Shown in pieces: positions 24,402-32,687 of a stretch of DNA of 64,000 nucleotides. The number at the start of each line of letters is the position of its first letter. Positions within the stretch are counted from its first letter, which is position 1. Under the pieces are notes generated by a model that saw only the letters and a list, made by a program, of their open reading frames with translations, made no database searches and was not told where the DNA came from. The translations under genes were made by a program, and so were the position numbers. Origin of the DNA: Thermodesulfobacteriota bacterium (GTDB taxonomy: Bacteria > Desulfobacterota_D > UBA1144 > Nemesobacterales > UBA2774); contig DAOKYU010000005.1 in NCBI GenBank assembly GCA_035325995.1, positions 124,001 through 188,000 on the forward strand, read 5' to 3'.

Positions 24402-24812
24402 ATGGACAGATGGTACACGATGATAATTCTGGCGATAGTCTGCTTCGCGGTAGGCAGCTTCCTCGGAAAGCTCGCGTCGCTAAAAGACATCCCGCACCGG
24501 GTCTACTTCTTCGAAGGCGTGGGCACGCTCACCGTGTTTACGACGTTCGTGCTTTACAATCGCGGCGTCATATTCGACAATTTTTCATTCAACGCGCCCG
24601 CGCTTCTCATGGGGCTCACGTGGGGAATAGGCACCGTCCTCTTCATCGCCGCGCTCAAATACGCAAAGCTCTCCGTGACAGTGCCGCTCACGGCCGTCTA
24701 CCCGGCCCTCACGGTCATACTGGCCCTCGTATTCCTGGGAGAAAAACTGAGCCCGAGGGAAATAGCCGGCATCCTCCTGGCGATCTGCTCGGCGGCGCTT
24801 CTTGCGAAGTGA
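24402..24812 (+). CDS. EamA-like small transporter domain protein, 136 aa
   Basis: Four to five hydrophobic segments: YTMIILAIVCFAVGSFLGKLA, TLTVFTTFVLYN, LLMGLTWGIGTVLFIAAL, then AKLSVTVPLTAVYPALTVILALVFLGEKLSPREIAGILLAICSAALL. The last part is the EamA signature. At half the size of a 10-TM DMT transporter, it fits the single-EamA-domain class (four-helix bundle pairs), probably a homodimer. Start at 24402 is chosen because the membrane protein begins there after CGGAGA; an upstream in-frame ATG at 24336 adds a polar tail. Confidence 0.8.
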   Translation: MDRWYTMIILAIVCFAVGSFLGKLASLKDIPHRVYFFEGVGTLTVFTTFVLYNRGVIFDNFSFNAPALLMGLTWGIGTVLFIAALKYAKLSVTVPLTAVYPALTVILALVFLGEKLSPREIAGILLAICSAALLAK

Positions 24813-24882
24813 GGTGCGCCGTCAGAGACTCCGGGGCGCCGCGAGACGCGGCCCGGTATAACAATCGAATGCGAGGGTAGAA

Positions 24883-25587
24883 TCAACCCGTCGGGAGAAT
24901 GTCCGGCCTGTTCGTCACTATACCGGTCACGCCCATGTCCCTGAGCGACCTCGCCTTCCCCTCGTCGTCCACCGTCCATGTGAACGTGTAGAGGCCGCGG
25001 CTCGTCGCCCTCTCGACAAAGCCCCTCGTTATAAACCACCTGAAGGGCGCGACGGCGTCCGCCCCGCACCTCTCGGCGAGCGCAATCGGATTCCCCGACG
25101 CGAACAGTATGAGCCCCGTTCTCATCCCGGGGTCGAGCACCTTCACGAGCCGGAGCCTGGACGCATTGAACGAGACGATAAACACGTCGTCCCCGAGGCC
25201 GCGCGCGTTTATCTCGCGGACGACCTTCTCCTCGATCCCGTTTTCCTTCAGCTCTATGACGAGCTTCGCCCTCCCCGAGCACGCGTCGAGCGCCTCTTCG
25301 AACGTGGGTATCCTCTCGCCCTTCCCGGCGTCGAGCGCCTTCAGCTCCGCGAGGGTTTTTTCGGCGACGGCCCCTTTCCCGCCGGTGGTTCTATCCACCT
25401 TCGCATCGTGAATAACGACGAGCCGGCCGTCGAGCGACTGCCGCACATCGAACTCTATCATATCCGCCTTCATCTCTATCGCCCTCTCGAAGGAGCGGAT
25501 GGTATTCTCCGGCTCGTACGCGCTCGCCCCGCGGTGGGCGATTTTCACGAACGTCGGCGATTCGCCTTTGGCGTGCCTCTCGGCCAT
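24883..25587 (-). CDS. Glycerophosphodiester phosphodiesterase (UgpQ/GlpQ-like)
   Basis: 234-aa GDPD TIM barrel that hydrolyses glycerophosphodiesters to glycerol 3-phosphate. Catalytic segment HRGASAYEPENT (His and Glu) near residue 18 and EFDVRQSLDGRLVVIHDAKVDRTT with the metal-binding Glu/Asp and catalytic His near 44-66. ELKE (conserved Glu) follows near residue 113. No signal peptide, so cytoplasmic like UgpQ. Divergent from the UbiA gene. Confidence 0.93.
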   Translation of the reverse strand: MAERHAKGESPTFVKIAHRGASAYEPENTIRSFERAIEMKADMIEFDVRQSLDGRLVVIHDAKVDRTTGGKGAVAEKTLAELKALDAGKGERIPTFEEALDACSGRAKLVIELKENGIEEKVVREINARGLGDDVFIVSFNASRLRLVKVLDPGMRTGLILFASGNPIALAERCGADAVAPFRWFITRGFVERATSRGLYTFTWTVDDEGKARSLRDMGVTGIVTNRPDILPTG

Positions 25588-25657
25588 GAATCTAATATAC
25601 CTACGCCTGGAAAAGCTTTTCTATATCGAATAAAAATATAGTAGAATGCTTAGCTAA

Positions 25658-26542
25658 ATGTCCTCTCTTCTTCGGGATATCTTCCTTCTCCTCCGGCCTC
25701 ACCAGTGGGTCAAGAATCTGCTCGTGCTCGCGCCGCCGTTTTTCGGGGGCGTCCTTTTCACCGGCTGGGGCATGGCCTTCATTATGTTTTTCGCGTTCCT
25801 CGCCTTCTCGCTCGCCTCTTCGGCGGGCTACATAATAAACGACATGGTAGACCTCGAAGCCGACAGGCTTCACCCGAAGAAAAAACTGAGGCCGATCGCG
25901 TCGGGCAAGGTCGGCGCGGCGGAAGCCCTGATCATTGCCCTGGCCGCATTCTCCGGGGCGGCGCTAATTTCCTATAGCCTCGACACCGGGTTCCTCCTGA
26001 TTATTATCGCCTACACGGCACTCAGCGTTCTTTATTCCTTCTACCTCCAGAGATTCGCGCTTGTAGACTGCTTCGTCATAGCCCTGGGTTTCGTGCTCAG
26101 GCTCGAGGCGGGGGGCATGGCGTCGGGGACGGTAGTATCGAACTGGCTTCTGTTGACAACCTTCGTGCTCTCGCTCCTCCTGGCGCTTGGCAAGCGGCGC
26201 TACGAGCTCGCGGCAGCTTCCGCCGACCCGGCGGCGCACAGGGAATCGCTTTCGGGATACAGCCTCAATTTTCTGGATCAGGCAATCACTATATTCGCCG
26301 CTACGGCCATTGTGACATACGCTATATACGCGCTCAATGCCGGTTCCAGGATCTTCCTGTTTACGGTAGGGTTCGCATGCTACGGGGTACTGAGATACCT
26401 GCACCTGGTTCAGAATTCGATAAGCGGCGACCCGACCGAGTCGCTCCTCCGCGATCCACCGCTCCTTCTGTGCGTTCTATTATGGCTCGTTCTCACCGCC
26501 GTTATCATTTACCACGACAATCTCCTCGGCCTCTTTCAATAG
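25658..26542 (+). CDS. UbiA-family prenyltransferase (decaprenyl-phosphate phosphoribosyltransferase-like)
   Basis: 294 aa with about nine membrane helices. The N-terminus LRPHQWVKNLLVLAPPFFGG and the first aspartate motif NDMVDLEADRLHPKKKLRPIASG (NDxxDxxxD) are typical of the UbiA subgroup that includes mycobacterial Rv3806c. The second motif is a weaker DCFVIALGFVLR. The acceptor is likely a polyprenyl phosphate, which would be inferred only from similarity. No DprE genes are adjacent. The ATG at 25658 has no clear Shine-Dalgarno sequence. Its last 63 bases overlap the 3' end of the convergent TPR gene. Confidence 0.85.
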   Translation: MSSLLRDIFLLLRPHQWVKNLLVLAPPFFGGVLFTGWGMAFIMFFAFLAFSLASSAGYIINDMVDLEADRLHPKKKLRPIASGKVGAAEALIIALAAFSGAALISYSLDTGFLLIIIAYTALSVLYSFYLQRFALVDCFVIALGFVLRLEAGGMASGTVVSNWLLLTTFVLSLLLALGKRRYELAAASADPAAHRESLSGYSLNFLDQAITIFAATAIVTYAIYALNAGSRIFLFTVGFACYGVLRYLHLVQNSISGDPTESLLRDPPLLLCVLLWLVLTAVIIYHDNLLGLFQ

Positions 26543-28258
26543 AGCCGGTGGGAGGCCGCTCTTTATCGCCGTCTTGGCTTCGCCGACCGCCTTTCCGCGC
26601 TCCCCTTTTTTGAGGTAGACCTTGGCCAAAACGAGATTTGCGCGCCCGAACGTGTAGTAGTGCTCGAAGACCTTCTTGAGATACATCTCCGCGTCGGCAA
26701 GGCTTTCAGGCGAGCCCGTAACGTCCGCCTTTATATAATTTATGAGACCGAGATGGTAATACGTCCTCCCGTAGCCCATGTCGAATTCGAGCGCCCTCCG
26801 GAACCATTTCTCGGCCTCTGGATAACGCTCCATCCGGAGATACTCGAGGCCGACGTTGTTCGCCGTCACTGCCTTTCCCCGCGCGCCGTCGTTCATTTCG
26901 GGGGAGAGGGCTATCATGTACTCCCTTAAAGCCCCCTCGCTGTCCCCTGCCGCCGAAAGGGCGAGGCCGTAATTGGAATGCGGCAGCGGATGGCCCGGGG
27001 ATTTTACCGCCGCATCCCCCCAGAGCAAAAGGTCGTCCGCCCACACGGCCTGCCTCTGGTACGTGAAAAAGGCGTACAGGGCTACGAGGATTACAGCGGC
27101 TGCTACAGCCGCGGGCCTGTAGCGCCGGTGCTCCGCCGCCCGGAAGACCCAGTAGCCGAGGATGAGACAGAATCCCGCCGAGGGAATGTAGAGATATCTC
27201 TCGGCGGCGGGCGTCGAGGCTATTCCGAATATCGAGATTATCGCCGAGGGCCCGAGCGTCAGGAGTATCCAGAAAATACAAAACGCGCTCACGTTCTCCT
27301 TTTTGATTACAGAGACGGCGCTCAATAATGCGAGGGCCGCCGTGACGACCACGGCCGAGGCGACGTATACGGCGCCGTGCGGAATGCTCGCGATGAAGGC
27401 GTTGAAATCGAAGGGGAATACGAGCTTGTTTATGTACAGCATGTACGCCCCGAGTATTGTCTTTATGTGCTCCAGGTAAACGCCGAGAGCCCCGGCGGCT
27501 GCCGTGGCTTCGCCCGCGACGCTCGCGGATATTTCCGGGATGTTCGAGAAGGCCCTTCCCCTGAGATACAGGTAAAGGAGAAGGAGTCCGGCGTACACGG
27601 CGTACCGGAGGACATTCGACTTCCGGCCGGGCCTGCGAGCAATGAGGTCGTATCCCAATGCGAGGAACGGGAACGCGGCGGCCACCTCCTTCGACATGAG
27701 GGCGAGCGAGAACGAGAGCGCGGCTGCTATCAGAAAGAGAAGGTTTCTGTAAGAGAGAATGTGTGCGATAAAGGCGAGGAAGAAAAAGACGGCGCAGAGG
27801 ACGTCCGTCCTTCCGGCTATCCACGACACCGACTCCACGTGCATCGGATAAAGCGCGAATAAGAGCGCCGACAAAAATGCCGCCCCTCCGCCTCCTCCCC
27901 AAAGCTCCCTCAGCACGAGGAGCGCCGCGAAATAAAAGAGCACCGCGGCAACGGCGTTCGCAAGCAAATTACTCAGGTGAAAGCCGAACGGCGAGACGCC
28001 CCAAAGATCGTTGTCGAGCACCATCGAGGCGTAAACGACGGGCCTGTAGTAACGCTCCTTTTTATTCTTCTCGACGCCCGGCACGACGACGCCCGCTATG
28101 TTCGAGGGATCGAACGAGACGTTACTCTTCGCTATCACCTCGACGTCGTCCCACACGAAGTCGTGCTTGAGCGAAGGCGAATAGAGCGCGAACGAAACGA
28201 GGAATATGAATACGGCTGAGAAGAGGGCGCTGCCCGCCAGTCTCGAAAAAAGCTCCAT
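26480..28258 (-). CDS. TMTC-like membrane protein with C-terminal TPR repeats
   Basis: 592 aa. The first ~400 residues form about ten membrane helices in the pattern of the DUF1736/TMTC and PMT-like glycosyltransferases. The luminal loop SPSLKHDFVWDDVEVI after helix 1 has the acidic DD pair. The rest holds TPR repeats (GHPLPHSNYGLALSAAGDSEGALREY; AVTANNVGLEYLRMERYPEAEKWFRRAL; GRTYYHLGLINYI). A role in O-glycosylation of exported proteins is plausible but unproven. The start at 28258 (MELFSRLAGSALF) is preferred over an upstream Met. The 3' end overlaps the convergent UbiA gene by 63 bases. Confidence 0.82.
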   Translation of the reverse strand: MELFSRLAGSALFSAVFIFLVSFALYSPSLKHDFVWDDVEVIAKSNVSFDPSNIAGVVVPGVEKNKKERYYRPVVYASMVLDNDLWGVSPFGFHLSNLLANAVAAVLFYFAALLVLRELWGGGGGAAFLSALLFALYPMHVESVSWIAGRTDVLCAVFFFLAFIAHILSYRNLLFLIAAALSFSLALMSKEVAAAFPFLALGYDLIARRPGRKSNVLRYAVYAGLLLLYLYLRGRAFSNIPEISASVAGEATAAAGALGVYLEHIKTILGAYMLYINKLVFPFDFNAFIASIPHGAVYVASAVVVTAALALLSAVSVIKKENVSAFCIFWILLTLGPSAIISIFGIASTPAAERYLYIPSAGFCLILGYWVFRAAEHRRYRPAAVAAAVILVALYAFFTYQRQAVWADDLLLWGDAAVKSPGHPLPHSNYGLALSAAGDSEGALREYMIALSPEMNDGARGKAVTANNVGLEYLRMERYPEAEKWFRRALEFDMGYGRTYYHLGLINYIKADVTGSPESLADAEMYLKKVFEHYYTFGRANLVLAKVYLKKGERGKAVGEAKTAIKSGLPPALLKEAEEIVVVNDNGGENEP

Positions 28259-28356
28259 CTGTGAGCTAATTATATCACCGGCGTGAAAGCGGGTACACGC
28301 GGATTGCGAAACCATATGAGGTGCACGTTCGTTTCAGGGAGTCCGAGACAAGTGCC

Positions 28357-29136
28357 TCACCTGAAAAGGTCGTCCTCGGGGGGCCTTATCATCTCCCGCG
28401 CCCCTGTACCGCCCTTTTCGTACTCGTATCCCCTTATTATGACGACGGGGATGGACGACGCTTTCTCCATCACGAGCCCCGCCGCCGAGGCGAGCTCGTC
28501 GGCGTCGGCCATGACGGTGGCTATGAGAGGCATCCCCTTCGCATCGAGCCCTCCCCTGAGGTCCCTCATCGCCTTCATGCCGTGGCAGCCTATGGCTATG
28601 TCAACGAGCCCGTCGCGCCAGGGTCTGCCCACCGTGTCGGTGATTATGACCGCCGCATCGACGCCGAACGCACGTTTTATATCCTCGGCCAGCTTTCTCG
28701 CCGACTCGTCGGAATCCAGAGGCAGGAGCGTCACGCGGTCTCCGCCCGAGACGTTCGACGCATCGACGCCGGCGTTGGCGGATATGATCCCGCCCCTCGT
28801 CTCCACTATGAGCCTTCCCTTGTCGGGCTTTCTCTGGTCCATCCTTATGACCTTCGTCGTCTCCGAGAATATCACCTCGACGAGACGCGGGTCCTTGCCG
28901 AGGGTCCTGGCGACAGATTCGGCGAAGGGCGAGGGCTCGACCTCTTCAAGGTCTACTATACGCCCTTCGGCCTTGGACACTATCTTTTGTGCGAAGACCA
29001 CTATGTCGCCCTCCTCTATTGAGATCCCCGCCTCGCCGACCGCGGCGGCGAGGATTCGTACTAGATCGTCCCCGGGCTTTATCTCGGGTATTCCCGGAAC
29101 CGGAATTATCGAAAGTTGTTTTGGAAAGCTCGGCAT
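28357..29136 (-). CDS. cofE: Coenzyme F420-0:L-glutamate ligase
   Basis: 259 aa. CofE adds glutamates to F420-0 in F420 synthesis. Visible markers are PVPGIPEIKPGDDLV at the N-terminus, IEEGDIVVFAQKIVSKAEGR near residue 40, and DTVGRPWRDGLVDIAIGCHGM with the GTP/metal site near 170. LETRGGIISANAGVDASN is standard for the family. No CofC, CofD or CofGH gene is in the window. A related domain occurs in FbiB and in some FMN reductases, but the present protein has only the ligase domain. Confidence 0.92.
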   Translation of the reverse strand: MPSFPKQLSIIPVPGIPEIKPGDDLVRILAAAVGEAGISIEEGDIVVFAQKIVSKAEGRIVDLEEVEPSPFAESVARTLGKDPRLVEVIFSETTKVIRMDQRKPDKGRLIVETRGGIISANAGVDASNVSGGDRVTLLPLDSDESARKLAEDIKRAFGVDAAVIITDTVGRPWRDGLVDIAIGCHGMKAMRDLRGGLDAKGMPLIATVMADADELASAAGLVMEKASSIPVVIIRGYEYEKGGTGAREMIRPPEDDLFR

Positions 29137-29347
29137 ATAAACATCCGCCCCAAACCGGATCTCGCTACCGGGAAGATAATAGTCGAGCGCCCGTTTTATT
29201 CAAGACCGCCGTACGTTTTTTCATACGGATGCGCAACTTCACCGCGCGGCCGTCATCATACGTTATGAAAAACATTAAAAAATAGTGCTCCGAATCCGCA
29301 AAATAAGTTAGTATTTAAAAACAAACCACTTACAGGGGGGTTATATC

Positions 29348-30091
29348 ATGAAGGATTTGACTTTAAGGAAATCTTTTTTGTTCCCGGTATTGGCGCTCGT
29401 TCTGTCGTTCGGGCTTTTTGTCCTGCCTGCCGTATCGCAGGATTCCCCGCTGGACTCCGCTAAAGACGCCGTGGACAGCGCGGTAGACAACGCAGTACAG
29501 GGCACCAAGGAAGCGGCGGACGATGCGGGGAAGACCGTGGAAGACGCCGGGAAGGCCGTTGACCAGGAGGCCGCCAGGAAGAAGGAAGAGATGATGGCGA
29601 AGTGGCAGGAATACGCCACCCCGGGCGAGAACCACAAGCCTCTCGACCAGCTCGTCGGCGACTGGGACTATACTGTAAAATTCTGGGAGACCCCGGAATC
29701 CGAGCCTTCGGAATCTACCGGCACGAGCAAAATCGAATGGATACTCGGCGGAAGGTACATTCAGCAGACCACCAAGGGCATGGCCATGGGACAGGAGTTC
29801 GAGGGCCTCGGGCTCATGGGCTACGACAACGCCAACGAAGAATACGTGAGCGTTTGGGTGGACAACATGGGCACCGGGCTAATGACCGGTACGGGCACTT
29901 ACGATGCCGCAACCAAGACCTTCGAGGACAAGGGTACGTTCTCGTGTCCGATGGAAGACGAGAAGGATAAGCCCTACCGCACGGTGACGACCGTCAACGG
30001 CCCCGACCAGTTCACGTTCGAAATGTTCGCCGCGGGACCGGACGGCAAGGAAGCCCGCATGATGGAAATCGTCTACAATAGAAAGAAATAA
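29348..30091 (+). CDS. Exported DUF1579 protein with an LEA-like helical N-terminus
   Basis: 247 aa. Signal peptide: LRKSFLFPVLALVLSFGLFVLPAVS, cleavage near residue 31. The mature N-terminus (about residues 35-80) is Ala/Asp/Lys-rich, DSAKDAVDSAVDNAVQGTKE and DDAGKTVEDAGKAVDQEA, a run of 11-residue repeats expected to form an amphipathic helix. The C-terminal domain is DUF1579: PGENHKPLDQLVGDWDYTVKFWETPESEP, then YDNANEEYVSVWVDNMGTGLMTGTGTYD. The DUF1579 beta-barrel probably binds a small ligand. GGGGGG precedes the ATG. Role in the cell envelope not known. Confidence 0.85.
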   Translation: MKDLTLRKSFLFPVLALVLSFGLFVLPAVSQDSPLDSAKDAVDSAVDNAVQGTKEAADDAGKTVEDAGKAVDQEAARKKEEMMAKWQEYATPGENHKPLDQLVGDWDYTVKFWETPESEPSESTGTSKIEWILGGRYIQQTTKGMAMGQEFEGLGLMGYDNANEEYVSVWVDNMGTGLMTGTGTYDAATKTFEDKGTFSCPMEDEKDKPYRTVTTVNGPDQFTFEMFAAGPDGKEARMMEIVYNRKK

Positions 30092-30095
30092 GCGC

Positions 30096-30977
30096 TCACC
30101 GGCCCTGCTTGTTCTGCGTCTTGTGCCAGCGGAAGGGCGCGACGAGCTGGCCTATGAAGGCTTTCGGCATATGTTCTTTTATCCCGAGGGGCCCCACGTG
30201 GCGGTCCCTCGGAAAATAAAAGGTCCCGAATATCATATCGAAGAGAAGAAGATTCTCACCGTAGTTATTGTTCCCCTCCTCCACCTTTTTCGAGTGGTGC
30301 CACCTGTGTACGTTCGGGGTGTTGAATATGTAGTTCAGAACCCCGCAGTGCATGTCGATGTTACAGTGTGTGAGAAGCCCTATGAACGCCGTTATGGAGC
30401 TGAAGTATATGAATACGTCGCCGGGCACGCCGAGCAGGAAGAGAAGCGGGATACTGAACAAGAGGCTGTTGAACGTATCGACGAAATGGAACCTCCCTGT
30501 GTTGAAGAACCAGAGCTTCTCGACGCTGTGATGAATGGAATGGAAGCGCCAGAGGAAAGACCACGTATGCTCCAGCCTGTGCGCCCAGTAAAGCCCGAAC
30601 TCGCTTATAACCATCGCCAGAATCACCTGTGCCGCGAGAGGAAGCCCCGAGGGCCAGAACGAGCTCGGCCCCCTGTCGCCCATAGTATGTATGATGCCGC
30701 TTATCAGGAGTAAAAAGAGCGCCAGCTGTATAAGCCCCTTGGTAAGAACGGTATGCGCGAAGTCGGGGAATTCCTGCCCGTCGGACTTCACCCATTCTTC
30801 CCTGTAAGGCATCAGCCTTTCGAGAACGAACAGCGTGGCGGCGAGGCCGAGATAAGCTATGTTAAAATAAAGCGTCGGCCTGTCATTGCCGATGCCTTTG
30901 TACACGAGGAAAATCGGCACCCCGAGCAGTATAGGCCACAGAGTGTAGGCGAGTATTTGCCTGGCGAGATTCTTCAT
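30096..30977 (-). CDS. Sterol desaturase / fatty acid hydroxylase family protein
   Basis: 293 aa, integral membrane diiron enzyme with four or five hydrophobic helices. Histidine boxes: HRLEHTWSFLWRFHSIHHSVE around residues 135-155, and the C-terminal MHCGVLNYIFNTPNVHRWHHSK. These bind two irons that hydroxylate or desaturate C-H bonds of sterols or lipids. Substrate not determined. Start at 30977 (MKNLARQILAYTLWPI) has an AGGGAT site; a longer frame to 31160 has no hydrophobic start. Convergent with the DUF1579 gene, four bases apart. Confidence 0.9.
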   Translation of the reverse strand: MKNLARQILAYTLWPILLGVPIFLVYKGIGNDRPTLYFNIAYLGLAATLFVLERLMPYREEWVKSDGQEFPDFAHTVLTKGLIQLALFLLLISGIIHTMGDRGPSSFWPSGLPLAAQVILAMVISEFGLYWAHRLEHTWSFLWRFHSIHHSVEKLWFFNTGRFHFVDTFNSLLFSIPLLFLLGVPGDVFIYFSSITAFIGLLTHCNIDMHCGVLNYIFNTPNVHRWHHSKKVEEGNNNYGENLLLFDMIFGTFYFPRDRHVGPLGIKEHMPKAFIGQLVAPFRWHKTQNKQGR

Positions 30978-31185
30978 TTCAGATCCCTGGTTAAAGTGGT
31001 TTTCAAGCAATCCGAGGCCGACATGAAGCGGCCGGTCAGAAACTTCCCATATTTTAACCAACCGTCTAAATATATACCATAGCCGTGTTAAGGAATTTTG
31101 AAGCGGTGCTCGGGATCGATATGCACACGGTCGAGCCCTTACAGATTGCCCCGGAAACAAACGCCGTATGCCGGGGTCAAAAGAG

Positions 31186-31740
31186 TTATTTCCACTTTAT
31201 ATTGCAGCCTATGCTCGGCGTCTGCTCTCCGGGCACGGGCTCGTCCCGAAGGATGCTGTCGAGGGCCTTTCTCAAATCCGCTCCGGTCACAGGCCTCCCG
31301 TTCCCGGGCCTCGAATCGTCGAACTGGCCCCTGTATACGCACCCGAGCCCCGCGTCGAAAACGAAGAAGTCCGGAGTGCACTCGGCGCCGTACGCCCTTG
31401 CCGTCTCCTGCGTCTCGTCGTAGAGGTACGGGAAGGGATACCCGAGCCTTTCGGCCACCGCCTTCATATTCTCGGGGGAATCGTCGGGATACTTCTCTAC
31501 GTCGTTCGAGTTTATGGCGACGAAGGAAATCCCATTCGGTATATAGTCGTTCGCGAGGGCGACGAGCTCTTTCTGAACGTGCTTAACGTAAGGGCAGTGA
31601 TTGCAGATGAACATCACCACCGTCGCCTTGTCCGACTTTAGCTCGTCGAGGCCGAGCTCGCCCCCGCTCACGGGGGACGGCAGCCTGAAATCGGGTGCTT
31701 TAGTACCGAGCGGCATCATGCTCGAAGGGGTAAGCGCCAT
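31186..31740 (-). CDS. Thioredoxin-fold (peroxiredoxin-like) protein
   Basis: 184 aa. The motif FICNHCPYVKHVQKE near residues 45-60 has Cys46-Asn-His-Cys49, as in the AhpC/TSA thioredoxin-like proteins of unknown substrate. The structure continues with ISFVAINSNDVEKYPDDSPE and PDFFVFDAGLGCVYRGQFDDSRPGNG, the usual family sequence. No signal peptide, so cytosolic thiol-disulfide oxidoreductase or peroxidase. AGGAGAG precedes the ATG. Separate from the divergent tetR unit. Confidence 0.88.
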   Translation of the reverse strand: MALTPSSMMPLGTKAPDFRLPSPVSGGELGLDELKSDKATVVMFICNHCPYVKHVQKELVALANDYIPNGISFVAINSNDVEKYPDDSPENMKAVAERLGYPFPYLYDETQETARAYGAECTPDFFVFDAGLGCVYRGQFDDSRPGNGRPVTGADLRKALDSILRDEPVPGEQTPSIGCNIKWK

Positions 31741-32010
31741 TAAACTCTCCTGTTTATACGTTTATTATTGCCGATGAAATTATATGTTACATGGATATCC
31801 GGATAATCCCACCCCGGGTGCTGTATGAACGGAATCCTTTTCATCCGGCGCGCCGCGGTATCCCGCCTATTCGAAACGGCAGCCTCGGGCTGCCGAACGA
31901 AGCTTAACTTTTTCCCGGCAACGCCGAATGGTCTTTACGTACCTGGCACCTTATCCGTTCGGTTCCCGTCTTCGCACGGCCCAGAATTTTTTCAGGCAAA
32001 AATAATTCTA

Positions 32011-32039
32011 TTGACAGACCGGTCTGTCTACTCTATAAT
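32011..32039 (+). promoter_or_regulatory. tetR promoter with embedded palindromic operator
   Basis: Perfect TTGACA (32011-32016) and TATAAT (32034-32039) at a 17-base spacing. A perfect 16-bp palindrome GACAGACCGGTCTGTC (32013-32028) overlaps the -35 and spacer, the expected position of a self-repressing TetR operator. The predicted start near 32046 almost coincides with the tetR ATG at 32048. Confidence 0.85.
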
Positions 32040-32047
32040 TCCCCCCT

Positions 32048-32629
32048 ATGAAAAAAACTAGAGAGCTGTCGAGCAGAGAGAAAATAATTCAAACGGCGAG
32101 CAACCTCTTTTTCAGGCAGGGCTATCACCAGACGGGGATAAACCGGATAATCGCCGAATCCGGGGTAGCCAAGGCTACGTTTTACAGCCACTTCAAATCC
32201 AAGGAAGAGCTCGGCGTCGAATACTTAAGAGAGCGCGACCGTCAGGATACCCAGGCGGTAAAGGCCATGGTCGACGGCATCGAAGACCCTTACGAAAAAT
32301 ACATGTCTCTCGTAAAAGGCCTTAAAAACCACATGATCGAGACTGATTTCAGGGGATGCGCCTTCGGCAACATGGCCGTCGAGATAACCGAGCCCTCCCA
32401 TCCGATGCGTAAGGAAATAAGGCAGCACGACGACAGGTTTCGCTCCATTTTGAAGGAGATTATACGAGACCTCAAAAATTCGTCTCCGAAATACAAAAAG
32501 ATAAATGTCGATGAAACGGTTGACGCCTACCACCTTCTTGTCGAGGGTGCGCTCACCGCGAGCAAGAACTATCACGACGCATGGCCCATAGACCGCGCGG
32601 TCAAGGCCGTGGAAAAACTGGTCACATAG
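32048..32629 (+). CDS. TetR/AcrR family transcriptional regulator
   Basis: 193 aa. N-terminal HTH: SSREKIIQTASNLFFRQGYHQTGINRIIAESGVAKATFYSHFKSKEELG, a standard TetR DNA-binding domain, followed by a mainly helical ligand domain. Its own promoter contains the perfect palindrome GACAGACCGGTCTGTC. A second, 14-of-16 copy precedes the methyltransferase 15 bases after the tetR stop, so it probably controls both. The ligand is unknown. The start codon has no Shine-Dalgarno sequence and the transcript is probably leaderless. Confidence 0.93.
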   Translation: MKKTRELSSREKIIQTASNLFFRQGYHQTGINRIIAESGVAKATFYSHFKSKEELGVEYLRERDRQDTQAVKAMVDGIEDPYEKYMSLVKGLKNHMIETDFRGCAFGNMAVEITEPSHPMRKEIRQHDDRFRSILKEIIRDLKNSSPKYKKINVDETVDAYHLLVEGALTASKNYHDAWPIDRAVKAVEKLVT

Positions 32630-32643
32630 TTTCAAAAATAGCG

Positions 32644-32659
32644 GACAGACCGGTCTGCA
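32644..32659 (+). promoter_or_regulatory. Second TetR operator, upstream of the methyltransferase
   Basis: GACAGACCGGTCTGCA is 14 of 16 identical to the operator at 32013-32028, with a perfect 12-bp core CAGACCGGTCTG (32646-32657). No convincing -10 element lies at the expected distance, so it may act on read-through from tetR or as a roadblock. Confidence 0.75.
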
Positions 32660-32687
32660 CACAATTCCCATAAGGAGGGATGAGAAA

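Noticed and set aside
29215..29273. Inverted repeat near GTTTTTTCATACG and CGTTATGAAAAAC as a terminator
   Set aside because: Imperfect, long loop and no T-run after it in either direction; may be chance in AT-rich DNA.
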